Origin: an uncultured Collinsella sp.
GTDB lineage: Bacteria; Actinomycetota; Coriobacteriia; Coriobacteriales; Coriobacteriaceae
Direction: 5' to 3'
Length of the DNA stretch: 15,994 nt
Assembly (NCBI GenBank): GCA_902482185.1
Contig: CABSZR010000008.1
Span: 1 to 15,994 of the forward strand
Shown here: positions 1-7,092 of the stretch, piece after piece
Layout: every line of letters starts with the position of its first letter
How positions within the stretch are numbered: the stretch's first letter is position 1
Notes under the pieces: model-generated
Seen by the model: the letters and a program-made list of their open reading frames with translations, nothing else
The model's database searches: none
Told to the model about the DNA's origin: nothing
Made by a program: the position numbers and the translations under genes

Positions 1-2
1 AG

Positions 3-1031
3 ACCATCGACCCCGCACTGGCCCAGGCCCGCATGCTCGACATCTTGGCCATCGCACCGCGCATCCTGGATGTTCCGGCCGAGCACGTGCACGCCAAGGC
101 CCGCATGCGCTCACGCGGCGGCTCGCAGTACGGCAAGCAGGGCGCCGGCAAGGGCGCATCGGGTGAGCGCGCCAACATCGCGCGCCGTCGCCTGCCGCTC
201 ATCGAAGAGGGCGGGCTCACTTTTGCCGTCAACTTTGACGACTATTTGGATGTGGGCATCTTCCTGGACCACCGCGTCACCCGCAACCTGGTGCGCGAGC
301 ACGCCAAGCAGGCGCGCCGTTTCCTCAACCTGTTCGCCTACACCGGCACTGCCACCTGCTACGCAGCCGACGGCGGCGTCGAGGAGACCGTGACGGTCGA
401 CCTCTCGAACACCTACCTGGATTGGGCCGAGCGCAATATGCGTCAGAACGGCTTTGTGGGGCCGCAGCATCACTTTGTGCGCGATGACGTGCTCGCCTGG
501 ATTCGTGACCAGCGCCAGACGCGCAACCGCTGGGACCTGATCTTTGTCGACCCGCCCACGTTCTCGAACTCGTCCAAGATGGGCCGTCGCACCTGGGATG
601 TCCAGCGCGACCATGTTGAGCTTTTGGCCGGCGTGTCGCGCCTGCTCGCACAGGGCGGCCATGCCATCTTTAGCTGCAACCTGCGCGGCTTCCGCCCCGA
701 GACGCGCAAGCTCGCACGAGCGGGCGTCGTGCTGGAGGACATTACGGCACAGACCATCCCCGAGGATTTCGCGCGCAACCAGAAGGTGCACCACTGCTAT
801 ATCGTGCGCCGCCTGCCCATCGAAGATGCCATGGCCGAGGTCGGCTTTAGCGCCGAGGAGATTGCCGAGCGAACCGAGGAGCTGCGCAACCCCGAGGCCC
901 GCAAGCCTCGCGCGGCAGCGCCCGCGCACGCGCAGACCGGCAACGGCAAGCCCAACTTTGTCGGCAAGCCCTCCCCCGCCGGCAAGCCCAAAAAGAAAAA
1001 ATTTTACGCCAGCAAGCCCAAGGGCAAATAA
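3..1031 (+). CDS. rlmL: 23S rRNA methyltransferase RlmL/RlmKL, C-terminal part (5' cut by window edge)
   Basis: S-adenosylmethionine-dependent methyltransferase matching the C-terminal (RlmK) half of bifunctional RlmKL, which makes m7G2069 in 23S rRNA; the N-terminal THUMP and RlmL (m2G2445) halves would lie left of the window. The frame is open from base 3 and already begins in the conserved TIDPALAQAR stretch, so the Met at 33 is internal. Counting from that Met: DDYLDVGIFLDHR (69-81) is a family signature, NLFAYTGTAT (99-108) is the SAM-binding motif I, D123 follows motif II, and DPPTFSNS (173-180) is the catalytic motif IV. FARNQKVHHCYIVRR (247-261) matches the usual end of the protein. 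About 70 further residues follow, rich in Ala, Pro and Lys and ending in a Lys cluster; this is an extra basic tail compared with E. coli. The downstream gene is convergent. Family assignment is very secure; whether the full protein is the two-domain fusion cannot be seen here. Confidence 0.92.
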   Translation, partial: TIDPALAQARMLDILAIAPRILDVPAEHVHAKARMRSRGGSQYGKQGAGKGASGERANIARRRLPLIEEGGLTFAVNFDDYLDVGIFLDHRVTRNLVREHAKQARRFLNLFAYTGTATCYAADGGVEETVTVDLSNTYLDWAERNMRQNGFVGPQHHFVRDDVLAWIRDQRQTRNRWDLIFVDPPTFSNSSKMGRRTWDVQRDHVELLAGVSRLLAQGGHAIFSCNLRGFRPETRKLARAGVVLEDITAQTIPEDFARNQKVHHCYIVRRLPIEDAMAEVGFSAEEIAERTEELRNPEARKPRAAAPAHAQTGNGKPNFVGKPSPAGKPKKKKFYASKPKGK

Positions 1032-1035
1032 ACAA

Positions 1036-1101
1036 AGTTGCGGTGGAATACGGACTGTTTGCCTGGAATTAGGCAAATTTAGACCGTATTTCACCGCAAC
1101 T
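1036..1101. repeat. Long nested inverted repeat between convergent genes
   Basis: Arms 1036-1055 and 1082-1101 are 20 bases each and complementary at 18 positions (AGTTGCGGTG... against ...CACCGCAACT). The 26-base interior holds a second perfect stem, TTTGCCT (1058-1064) with AGGCAAA (1071-1077) around a 6-base loop. A transcript from either strand could fold into one long hairpin of about 66 bases. It begins 5 bases after the rlmL stop and ends 24 bases before the stop of the response regulator gene, so it may end transcription from both sides. However, no clear T-run follows the outer stem, which is longer than a typical intrinsic terminator. A dispersed palindromic repeat element is the alternative. 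Confidence 0.75.
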
Positions 1102-1125
1102 CATATTGGGATGGCGGATGCCGAC

Positions 1126-1839
1126 CTATCCCTGGATGACCAATCGGTAACCAATACCCACGTGCGTTTGGATATAGCGCGGATGCGCGGGGTCGGACTC
1201 AATCTTCTTGCGCAGCGTGCCCATAAAGACGCGCAGGCTCGCCAGGTCGCTCTTAGTTGCCGTGCCCCAAATCTCGTGCAGGATAAACTGGTGCGTCAGT
1301 ACCTTGTCGGCGTTGTGTGCCAGCAGGCACAGGAGCTTATACTCGATCGGCGTCAGATGCAGTTCCTCGCCATCCATCGTGGCGATGCCGGCATCAAAAT
1401 CGATATGCAGCTCGCCGGTATCGAACGAGCCCTCGGAGACAACGCCGCCCGTTTGCGCATACGAAAGGCGCCTGAGCGTCGTGCGAATGCGCGCGAGCAG
1501 CTCCTCGACCGAAAACGGCTTGGTCAGATAGTCGTCGGCACCGGCATCGAGCGCGCGGATTTTGTCCGCGTCCTCGCTGCGCGCCGAGACCACGATAATC
1601 GGCATGCCCGACCATGCGCGCACCGACTCCACCACCTTGACGCCGTCCATATCGGGCAGGCCCAGATCGAGCAGCACAATGCTCGGCGTCTGCGACGAGG
1701 CGGCGGCGATAGCGGCATGGGCGGTCTCCACAGCCATATGGCGCAAGCCGTGAGCCTCGAGCGCGGCAACAATAAGATTGCGGACGGCGGGGTCGTCCTC
1801 AACGACCAAGATGAGCGGTTTTACGGCAGAGTTCGGCAC
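1126..1839 (-). CDS. kdpE: KdpE-like OmpR-family response regulator
   Basis: DNA-binding response regulator of 237 residues. The receiver domain has the acidic pair D15-D16, the phosphoacceptor D58 in LLDLGLPDMDG, S85 and K107 (TKPF). The winged-helix output domain includes HLTPIEYKLLCLL, ends near GIGYRLV, and resembles E. coli KdpE (for example SARSEDADKIRALDAGADDYL). The start chosen is GTG at 1839, placed 4 bases after the kinase stop codon with an AAGGAG ribosome site overlapping that stop. A longer frame exists upstream to 1920, but its extra residues overlap the kinase gene and lack family similarity. The arrangement implies translational coupling with the sensor kinase. In known systems KdpE activates potassium uptake genes under K+ limitation. 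Here no kdpFABC is in view and the nearest potassium gene is kup, so the target is inferred, not shown. Confidence 0.88.
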   Translation of the reverse strand: MPNSAVKPLILVVEDDPAVRNLIVAALEAHGLRHMAVETAHAAIAAASSQTPSIVLLDLGLPDMDGVKVVESVRAWSGMPIIVVSARSEDADKIRALDAGADDYLTKPFSVEELLARIRTTLRRLSYAQTGGVVSEGSFDTGELHIDFDAGIATMDGEELHLTPIEYKLLCLLAHNADKVLTHQFILHEIWGTATKSDLASLRVFMGTLRKKIESDPAHPRYIQTHVGIGYRLVIQG

Positions 1840-1843
1840 AGCG

Positions 1844-3469
1844 CTACTCCTTATCAAACGAAACGTCGGCGGCAGGAAGCTCAATCGTAAAGACCGAGCC
1901 GTGCGGGTCCGCCGCGGCAACCTCTATGCTACCGCCATGCGCCAGCGCAATGGAGCGGCAGAGCGAAAGACCCAGGCCCACGCTGCGGTGACTGTCAGCC
2001 AGACCGTGGTTGGCGGTATAGAACGACTCGAAGATCCGTTCGCGATCCTCGGGTGCGATGCCCGGACCATCATCGGCCACCGAGCACGCCACGCGTCCAT
2101 CGTCGACGCTAATCGAAATCATGATATGCGAGCCCGCGGGCGTATAGGTGATGGCGTTGTTCACCAGATTGACCACCAGCTGCACCATCAGGCGCGCATC
2201 GACATTGACGAGCGCCGGCTCATCGCACGCCACCACCTTAAGGTCGTGCTCGCGCACGGCCGGATTTACGTGGCGCAGCGCCTCCTCGACGATATCGTCC
2301 ATGAGCTCGAGCGTAGTCGACAGACGCATACCGCCGCCCTCGAGCTTGGTGATGGCGAGCAGGTTCTCGACGGTGGCGTTGAGCCACAGCGCATCCGAGC
2401 GAATGGACAGAAGCAGGCCGCGGCGCGTCTGGGCATCGAGCACCGCAGTGCCGGTCGAGCCCTGGTCGAGCAGCACGTCGGCATTACCCGAAATACTGGT
2501 AAGCGGCGTGCGCAGATCGTGCGAGATGGAGCGCAGCAGGTTGGCGCGCAGTTGTTCGTTTTTGGCGAGCACCGCCGCCTCCTCGCGGGCCTCCATGGCG
2601 CGGGCGCGATCGAGTGCCAGCTCGCCTTCGCTCACGATGGCATCGGCAAGTGTTCGCTCCTCGTGCGTCAGCACGTCGGGCTCGGCAACGATTGCCAGCA
2701 CGCCCACCACCGAGGCGGGGTCGCCCGAGCGCGCGAAGCCGTCGCCTGTGCGAACCGTCAGGTAGATGCCATAAAACGCCGAGCCGCCAAACGTGGCGTC
2801 GAGCGGCGTTCCCACATAGGCGGACGCCGAGAGCCGCGGCGGCATCTGCGGCGCCAGTTCATGCACCGGCGCGGCATCGCCCACGGCCGTGTAAGTCGCG
2901 CGCGGCAGCAGGTCATCGCCCTCGGCGTCGGCGCTGTACCACACGACCGGACAGCCCGAAAGACGCGCCAGCTGCGTTGCCATGGCATGGATAATTTGCT
3001 GCTGGTCGGCGCACCGCTGCAGCATGCGGTTAGTCTCGAGCACCATATGCGTGCGACGGTCGCTGGCGGCAGCCTGCGCCAAGGCGCGGCGCAGGGCCAA
3101 CGCAATCGAGCTCGACACAAGCGAGACCACGAACATGATGAAGAACATGCCGGGATAGCCGCGGTCGATAAGCGACAGCGAGTAGCGCGGGTCGACAAAC
3201 AAGAAGTTGTAGAGCGCCACGGCGGCAGCCGAGCTCAGCAAGCAATACAGGCGACTCCAGGTAAAGAATGCGCACAGCTGAACGGCGAACACATAGACGA
3301 TCATGATGCTCGGCGCGAGACCCGGATGGTCGAGCAGCGCGCCCACAATCGTCGCCGCGACCAGCAGCCCCACCGATACGCAGGCGTCATACAGAGGAGT
3401 GCGGCGCGTCAGCGTTGTGCGCCGCCACCAAAAGCTATCGGCAATATCGCCGTCCGTACGGACGTCCAT
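1844..3469 (-). CDS. kdpD: Short KdpD-like sensor histidine kinase, lacking the N-terminal KdpD/USP domains
   Basis: Membrane sensor kinase of 541 residues that corresponds to the C-terminal half of KdpD. Four hydrophobic segments (about residues 28-125) form a DUF4118-like membrane domain, including FVDPRYSLSLID (91-102). A GAF-like region follows (about 150-290). The HisKA domain has the phosphorylated His at 317 (SISHDLRTPLTS). The ATPase domain has an N box (LVVNLVNNAI, 431-440), G1 (DDGPGIA, 466-472) and G2 (VGLGLSL, 497-503). E. coli KdpD is about 894 residues and starts with a KdpD sensor/USP region; that part is absent here, and no frame upstream could supply it. The ATG at 3469 has only a weak GGGG ribosome site. 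It is followed, 4 bases after its stop, by the KdpE-like regulator. A strong terminator-like hairpin lies just upstream at 3491-3535, so expression probably uses a nearby promoter or regulated read-through. Confidence 0.88.
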   Translation of the reverse strand: MDVRTDGDIADSFWWRRTTLTRRTPLYDACVSVGLLVAATIVGALLDHPGLAPSIMIVYVFAVQLCAFFTWSRLYCLLSSAAAVALYNFLFVDPRYSLSLIDRGYPGMFFIMFVVSLVSSSIALALRRALAQAAASDRRTHMVLETNRMLQRCADQQQIIHAMATQLARLSGCPVVWYSADAEGDDLLPRATYTAVGDAAPVHELAPQMPPRLSASAYVGTPLDATFGGSAFYGIYLTVRTGDGFARSGDPASVVGVLAIVAEPDVLTHEERTLADAIVSEGELALDRARAMEAREEAAVLAKNEQLRANLLRSISHDLRTPLTSISGNADVLLDQGSTGTAVLDAQTRRGLLLSIRSDALWLNATVENLLAITKLEGGGMRLSTTLELMDDIVEEALRHVNPAVREHDLKVVACDEPALVNVDARLMVQLVVNLVNNAITYTPAGSHIMISISVDDGRVACSVADDGPGIAPEDRERIFESFYTANHGLADSHRSVGLGLSLCRSIALAHGGSIEVAAADPHGSVFTIELPAADVSFDKE

Positions 3470-3490
3470 CAGCGCCCCGCCCCTCTCTCA

Positions 3491-3535
3491 AAAACAAAAA
3501 CCACCACAAAGGGACAGGCACCTTTGTGGTGGTTT
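3491..3535 (-). terminator. Strong Rho-independent terminator, or attenuator, ahead of the kinase gene
   Basis: A perfect 15-bp stem (3498-3512 with 3521-3535, arms AAACCACCACAAAGG and CCTTTGTGGTGGTTT) encloses an 8-base loop. Read on the minus strand it is followed by TTGTTTTTG, a good U-run. It sits downstream of kup and the small membrane gene and only about 20 bases before the kinase start. A second copy of the arm (TTGTGGTGGTT, 3540-3550) lies next to it, giving a possible alternative pairing. The core CAAAGGGACNG is shared with the hairpin at 5989-6019. Confidence 0.75.
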
Positions 3536-3580
3536 CCCTTGTGGTGGTTCCAAGTGTATAGCCTTTGCAACCGGCGGTCG

Positions 3581-3805
3581 CTAGACAAACAGCACGTGCG
3601 CGAGCAGGGCACACACGCACACCGCTCCAAATACCAGTGCCACGATCGAGATCACGCGGTCGGCCATATCCATGTTGGCACGGTTCGTAAGGAACCGATC
3701 TTCGGCGGCGTCGACACGCGCCTCACGCACCATTTCGACCACCGCCTCACGGCCATCGAGCGCCTTTGTATCCATGTTTACCTCCCCGGCCTCATGCTTA
3801 TCCAT
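3581..3805 (-). CDS. Small single-span membrane protein, unknown function, downstream of kup
   Basis: Not recognised as a named family. The frame gives 74 residues: a charged N-terminal half rich in Glu, Arg and Asp, then one hydrophobic helix near the C-terminus (VISIVALVFGAVCVCALLAH, about 51-70). The C-terminus follows within four residues of the helix, so the charged half probably lies in the cytoplasm; this is an inference. Two starts are possible. ATG at 3805 has GGAG 10 bases upstream. ATG at 3775 (giving 64 residues) has a better GGGGAGG site 5 bases upstream and may be the true start. The gene begins 31 bases after the kup stop (61 for the inner start) and is followed by a terminator, so it is probably co-transcribed with kup. 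A small subunit or regulator of Kup is conceivable but unproven. Confidence 0.6.
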   Translation of the reverse strand: MDKHEAGEVNMDTKALDGREAVVEMVREARVDAAEDRFLTNRANMDMADRVISIVALVFGAVCVCALLAHVLFV

Positions 3806-3836
3806 CGAAAACCAACTCCGTGCAACCCGTCGGCGC

Positions 3837-5864
3837 CTACGGGCGCTCGTTGGGAGCCAGGCGCTGCATCTTGTTCACGGCCTTGAACTTGGTGAACAGC
3901 GGCACGTACTCAAAGCTCACGTTGGAGTTCTCCAGGCCGTACCAGCGTGCAGGCGTGCCGGCGGCGCGACGAATGATGTACTTGAGCGTGATGGCCGTAC
4001 GCTCGCTCGGCTCCACATCGCTTTCGGGCGCCAGAAGCTTACGGATCAGGACGAACTTGAACGTACCGATGTTACCCGGATCCTTGTAGACCGAGTAGTC
4101 ATGCGTCTGCGGCGGCAGCTCGCCGGTGGCAGCCAGGTCCTGAACGACCTGACGCAGATAGGCATTGACGCGCTGGTTAATCTTGTAGCCCAGGTACAGA
4201 TGCACGCGGAACACGTAGTCGGTGCCGAACGTCTCGACCGAATAGGCAAAGGTATGCGGCTCGTCCATGGTCTCGACATTCACGAACCACCAGGCGCGAG
4301 CGCGCTTGGGATGCTTGTCCAAGATCGAGTAGACGATATCGCGGTCGATGTAGTCGGTATGGGTGTCCTTGGTCAGGTACACGATGTTGTCGCTCAGGCG
4401 CTCGTAGCGATCGTCATCGCGCAGGCGCTTGAGCTGCGGCAGGTAGCTGCGCAGCGGCAGCAGCGTAAACTGGCGCTGCTCGACCGCCGTGCCGTTGTAC
4501 CAGCACACCATAATGCCCATGATGAGTGCAGCCATGAGGATGGTGAAGTAGCCGCCGTGGAAGAACTTGGTGAGCGAGCTCACGAAGAAGAAGCCTTCGA
4601 GCAAAAGGAAGAAGGCCGCGAAGATCCACGGAGCAACCTTGAGCTTGCGCTCCTCGTGCAGGTAGAAGAAGAGCAGCAGCGTGGTGCACATCATAGTCAG
4701 CGTAATGGCAAGGCCGTAGGCGGCTTCCATATGCGCCGAGTTCTGGAACAGCAGCACCACGATGACGCAGCCGACAAGCATGACGTTGTTGACCATGGGG
4801 ATGTAGAGCTGGCCCTTGGTCTCGGCAGGGTAGAAGACCTGCATGTGCGGCATAAGGTCCAGACGGCTGGCCTCGGACACCAGCGAGAATGCGCCGGTGA
4901 TGAGCGCCTGCGAGGCGATGATGGCCGCAACGGTGGAAAGGCCGACGGCAAACGGGCGCAGGCCCGGGGCGAGCATCTGGTAGAACGGGTTGAGGTCGGC
5001 AATGCCCATGAGCTCGGGGTTGGCAGCGTTGTTCATAAGCCAAGCGCCCTGGCCCATATAGGAAAGCAGCAGACAGCACTTAACGAACGGCCAGGTGGCG
5101 TAGATGTTGCCGCGGCCCACGTGGCCCATGTCGGAATAGAGCGCCTCGGCACCGGTGGTGGCAAGGAAGCAGCTGCCCAGAATCATGATGCCCGCGTGGT
5201 TGTTGGGGCTCAGCAAAAAGGCGATGCCACGCACCGGGTTGAGGCACAGCAGCACGGCGGGGTGCTGGAAGACAAAAAACAGACCCGTGCCGCCCAGGAA
5301 CAGGAACCACAGCGTCATGATGGGGCCAAAGGCGTGACCGATCTTGGCCGTACCGATGCGTTGCACCAAAAAGAGCGCGATGATGATGGCGAGCGTAATG
5401 GCGACGACGCGGCCCTGGTCATCGCCCAGCACGGCATGGACCGCCGGGATGGTGCGCAGGCCCTCGATGGCCGTGGTAACGGTAACGGCCGGCGTCAGGA
5501 TGCCGTCGGCGAGCAGCGCGGCGCCACCCAGCATGGCGGGGATGATGAGCCATTTACCGCAGCGCTTAACCAGGCTGTACAGGGCAAAGATGCCGCCCTC
5601 ACCATGGTTATCGGCGCGCAGCGAGATGAGCACATACTTGATGGTGGTCAGCAGCGTGACCGTCCACACGACAAGGGAGAGCGCGCCGAGCACGAACTCC
5701 TCCGTCACGCTCCCGATGCCGCCGTTGCCGGCAACGAGCGCCTTGGTTACATACATAGGGCTGGTGCCGATATCGCCGTACACCACGCCCAGCGTGACGA
5801 GCATCGCCGAGATGCTCACAGGAATCGCAGCGTGCGAGGCTGCCTCCTTGGCCTTTTGTTCCAT
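3837..5864 (-). CDS. kup: Kup-family potassium uptake permease
   Basis: Low-affinity K+ transporter of the KUP/HAK/KT family (K+/H+ symport) in the cytoplasmic membrane; 675 residues against 622 in E. coli Kup. The N-terminal signature GVVYGDIGTSPMY (26-38), DNHGEGGIFALYSL (85-98) and ADGILTPAVTVTTAIEGL (119-136) are hallmark Kup motifs. About 12 hydrophobic segments run to roughly residue 490. A hydrophilic cytoplasmic C-terminal domain follows and ends with a VSFEYVPLFTKF stretch. ATG at 5864 is the start: it has a GGGAGG ribosome site 10 bases upstream, and the codon six residues earlier is a TTG that overlaps that site. Downstream lie a small membrane gene, a terminator and a KdpDE-like pair on the same strand, which suggests a potassium-homeostasis cluster. 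The 5' leader appears too short for a c-di-AMP riboswitch, which often precedes potassium genes. Confidence 0.95.
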   Translation of the reverse strand: MEQKAKEAASHAAIPVSISAMLVTLGVVYGDIGTSPMYVTKALVAGNGGIGSVTEEFVLGALSLVVWTVTLLTTIKYVLISLRADNHGEGGIFALYSLVKRCGKWLIIPAMLGGAALLADGILTPAVTVTTAIEGLRTIPAVHAVLGDDQGRVVAITLAIIIALFLVQRIGTAKIGHAFGPIMTLWFLFLGGTGLFFVFQHPAVLLCLNPVRGIAFLLSPNNHAGIMILGSCFLATTGAEALYSDMGHVGRGNIYATWPFVKCCLLLSYMGQGAWLMNNAANPELMGIADLNPFYQMLAPGLRPFAVGLSTVAAIIASQALITGAFSLVSEASRLDLMPHMQVFYPAETKGQLYIPMVNNVMLVGCVIVVLLFQNSAHMEAAYGLAITLTMMCTTLLLFFYLHEERKLKVAPWIFAAFFLLLEGFFFVSSLTKFFHGGYFTILMAALIMGIMVCWYNGTAVEQRQFTLLPLRSYLPQLKRLRDDDRYERLSDNIVYLTKDTHTDYIDRDIVYSILDKHPKRARAWWFVNVETMDEPHTFAYSVETFGTDYVFRVHLYLGYKINQRVNAYLRQVVQDLAATGELPPQTHDYSVYKDPGNIGTFKFVLIRKLLAPESDVEPSERTAITLKYIIRRAAGTPARWYGLENSNVSFEYVPLFTKFKAVNKMQRLAPNERP

Positions 5865-5899
5865 AAGCCGGTTTCCTCCCAACTTTAACGTTCGAGGGG

Positions 5900-5905
5900 A
5901 TTATA
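5900..5905 (-). promoter_or_regulatory. Putative -10 box of the kup promoter
   Basis: On the minus strand this is a perfect TATAAT, about 36 bases upstream of the kup ATG, which implies a leader of roughly 30 bases. No good -35 hexamer is found at 16-18 bp spacing, so the assignment rests on the -10 match and position alone. Confidence 0.4.
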
Positions 5906-5988
5906 GGTAATCGGCCCATGTTTTAATGCACTGTTTTCCCAGCTAGATAAACATTTATACGGCCTTTAGGCCACCACGGCGATATGGA

Positions 5989-6019
5989 ATGTGCCAAAGG
6001 GACTGTCCCTTTGGCACAT
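5989..6019. repeat. Perfect short-loop palindrome between the nitroreductase and kup genes
   Basis: Arms of 14 bases (ATGTGCCAAAGGGA at 5989-6002 and its exact complement at 6006-6019) flank a 3-base loop. It starts 11 bases after the nitroreductase stop on the minus strand, so it could end that transcript, but no T-run follows. The AAAGGGACNG core recurs in the terminator at 3491-3535, which suggests a family of dispersed palindromes. Confidence 0.7.
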
Positions 6020-6030
6020 CGCCGCATTCG

Positions 6031-6879
6031 TTACTTGCCGAGCCAGTTTTTGAACCACCACTCCATGGAACGGCTCATCTCGGCCATAAAGGGGCTCGTG
6101 TGCTTGCGGGTGTAGATATCCACCACGCGCTCGCCCACCTCGCGGGCATGCGGACGGAACATCGCGTCCATCTCGGCCACCTGCGCGTCCATGGTCGCAG
6201 CATCGGCGCGGCAGTAGCGCTCCTCGTGCACCAGGTTCACCACGGGATGCGCAATAGCCGGGCGCTCCTTACGGGGCGTGCCGATGATGAGCATCGACAG
6301 CGGCATGGTATAGGGCGGCAGATCGAGCAGCTCGGCCACTTCCTCGGCATTCTCGACGATGTCGCCGATATAGCAGCTCCCCAGGCCCAGGGCCTCGGCG
6401 GCAACCACGGCGTTTTGGGCGGCGATCACGGCGTCCTGGGCCGCGATGGCAAAGTCGCCCAAACCCGGCGCGCGGCGGGGCGCCTTGCCCGTGCGCTCGA
6501 CAAACTCGGGCTCAAAGCAGCCCACGTGCTCAAACAGATCGATCCACTTGGCATAATCGACCACAAATATTAGTGCCCAGGGCGCCTTGGCAATCATGGG
6601 TTGATGGTCGCACAGGTCGGCCAGGCGGTCCAGCGTAGCCTGCTCGCGGATGCTCACGATGGAATACATCATCATGGCGCCCGCCGACGGTGCGCGACTC
6701 GCCGCATGCAAGATCGCCGCCCGCTGCTCGTCGGTCACCGCTACGGGACGGCCGTCGTCATCACGCGCGAAGGCACGCGTGGAGGAACGGTGCTCCAACG
6801 TGTCCAGCACCGCATTGCCCGTAGTCTCGACCGGATAGCCGTACGTATCCACAGCCTTGGTGCAAACCTGCTCGTTCAT
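6031..6879 (-). CDS. Nitroreductase-family FMN oxidoreductase
   Basis: Predicted FMN-dependent, NAD(P)H-using oxidoreductase of the nitroreductase superfamily, 282 residues, cytoplasmic. Features seen: HRSSTRAF (30-37), the phosphate-binding start of the FMN fold; RAPSAGAMMMYSI (62-74); an alanine-rich helix leading into AAEALGLGSCYIGDI (160-174), the usual conserved core; and PLSMLIIGTPRKER (193-206) closing the fold. A further 75 residues, ending in a Trp-rich WWFKNWL, form a C-terminal extension longer than in the small NfsB-type enzymes. ATG at 6879 follows an AGGATGAG ribosome site. The physiological substrate cannot be read from sequence; family members reduce nitroaromatics, quinones or flavins. 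It is divergent from the LtaS-like gene, with about 213 bases between them and no convincing promoter pair found by eye. Confidence 0.85.
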   Translation of the reverse strand: MNEQVCTKAVDTYGYPVETTGNAVLDTLEHRSSTRAFARDDDGRPVAVTDEQRAAILHAASRAPSAGAMMMYSIVSIREQATLDRLADLCDHQPMIAKAPWALIFVVDYAKWIDLFEHVGCFEPEFVERTGKAPRRAPGLGDFAIAAQDAVIAAQNAVVAAEALGLGSCYIGDIVENAEEVAELLDLPPYTMPLSMLIIGTPRKERPAIAHPVVNLVHEERYCRADAATMDAQVAEMDAMFRPHAREVGERVVDIYTRKHTSPFMAEMSRSMEWWFKNWLGK

Positions 6880-7092
6880 CGCCTCATCCTCGCTAATTCT
6901 TTAAGAAGCCTTTACGTTTCCGTGTAATTCCCGTCCATTATCGCGCAGGTCGCCACTACATTGCGCCACACCGCCACACGTGCGCGTTAATATGGCTGGT
7001 TGTTGTGCGCAGCCACCAATTGCAGCGCATATCTTGGTAACAATCGGGTAAACCCCCGCTTTCGTAGGTTTTAGTTTGTGAGGAGTCTCAGC

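Noticed and set aside
1778..3886. 702-codon plus-strand open frame opposite the kinase gene
   Set aside because: Fully antisense to well-supported kinase and regulator genes; composition (many Arg, His, Gln) is that of a codon-bias shadow and no domain is recognisable.
3672..5888. 738-codon plus-strand open frame opposite kup
   Set aside because: Antisense to an unmistakable Kup gene; low-complexity His/Gln/Asp-rich translation without ribosome site or family motif.
5865..5988. c-di-AMP (ydaO) riboswitch upstream of kup
   Set aside because: Such riboswitches often precede potassium genes, but the likely leader is only about 30 bases and no matching conserved structure was seen.
6880..7092. 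Divergent promoters between the nitroreductase and LtaS-like genes
   Set aside because: Several AT-rich hexamers (for example TAATAT) exist but none has an acceptable -35 at proper spacing, so no site is claimed.
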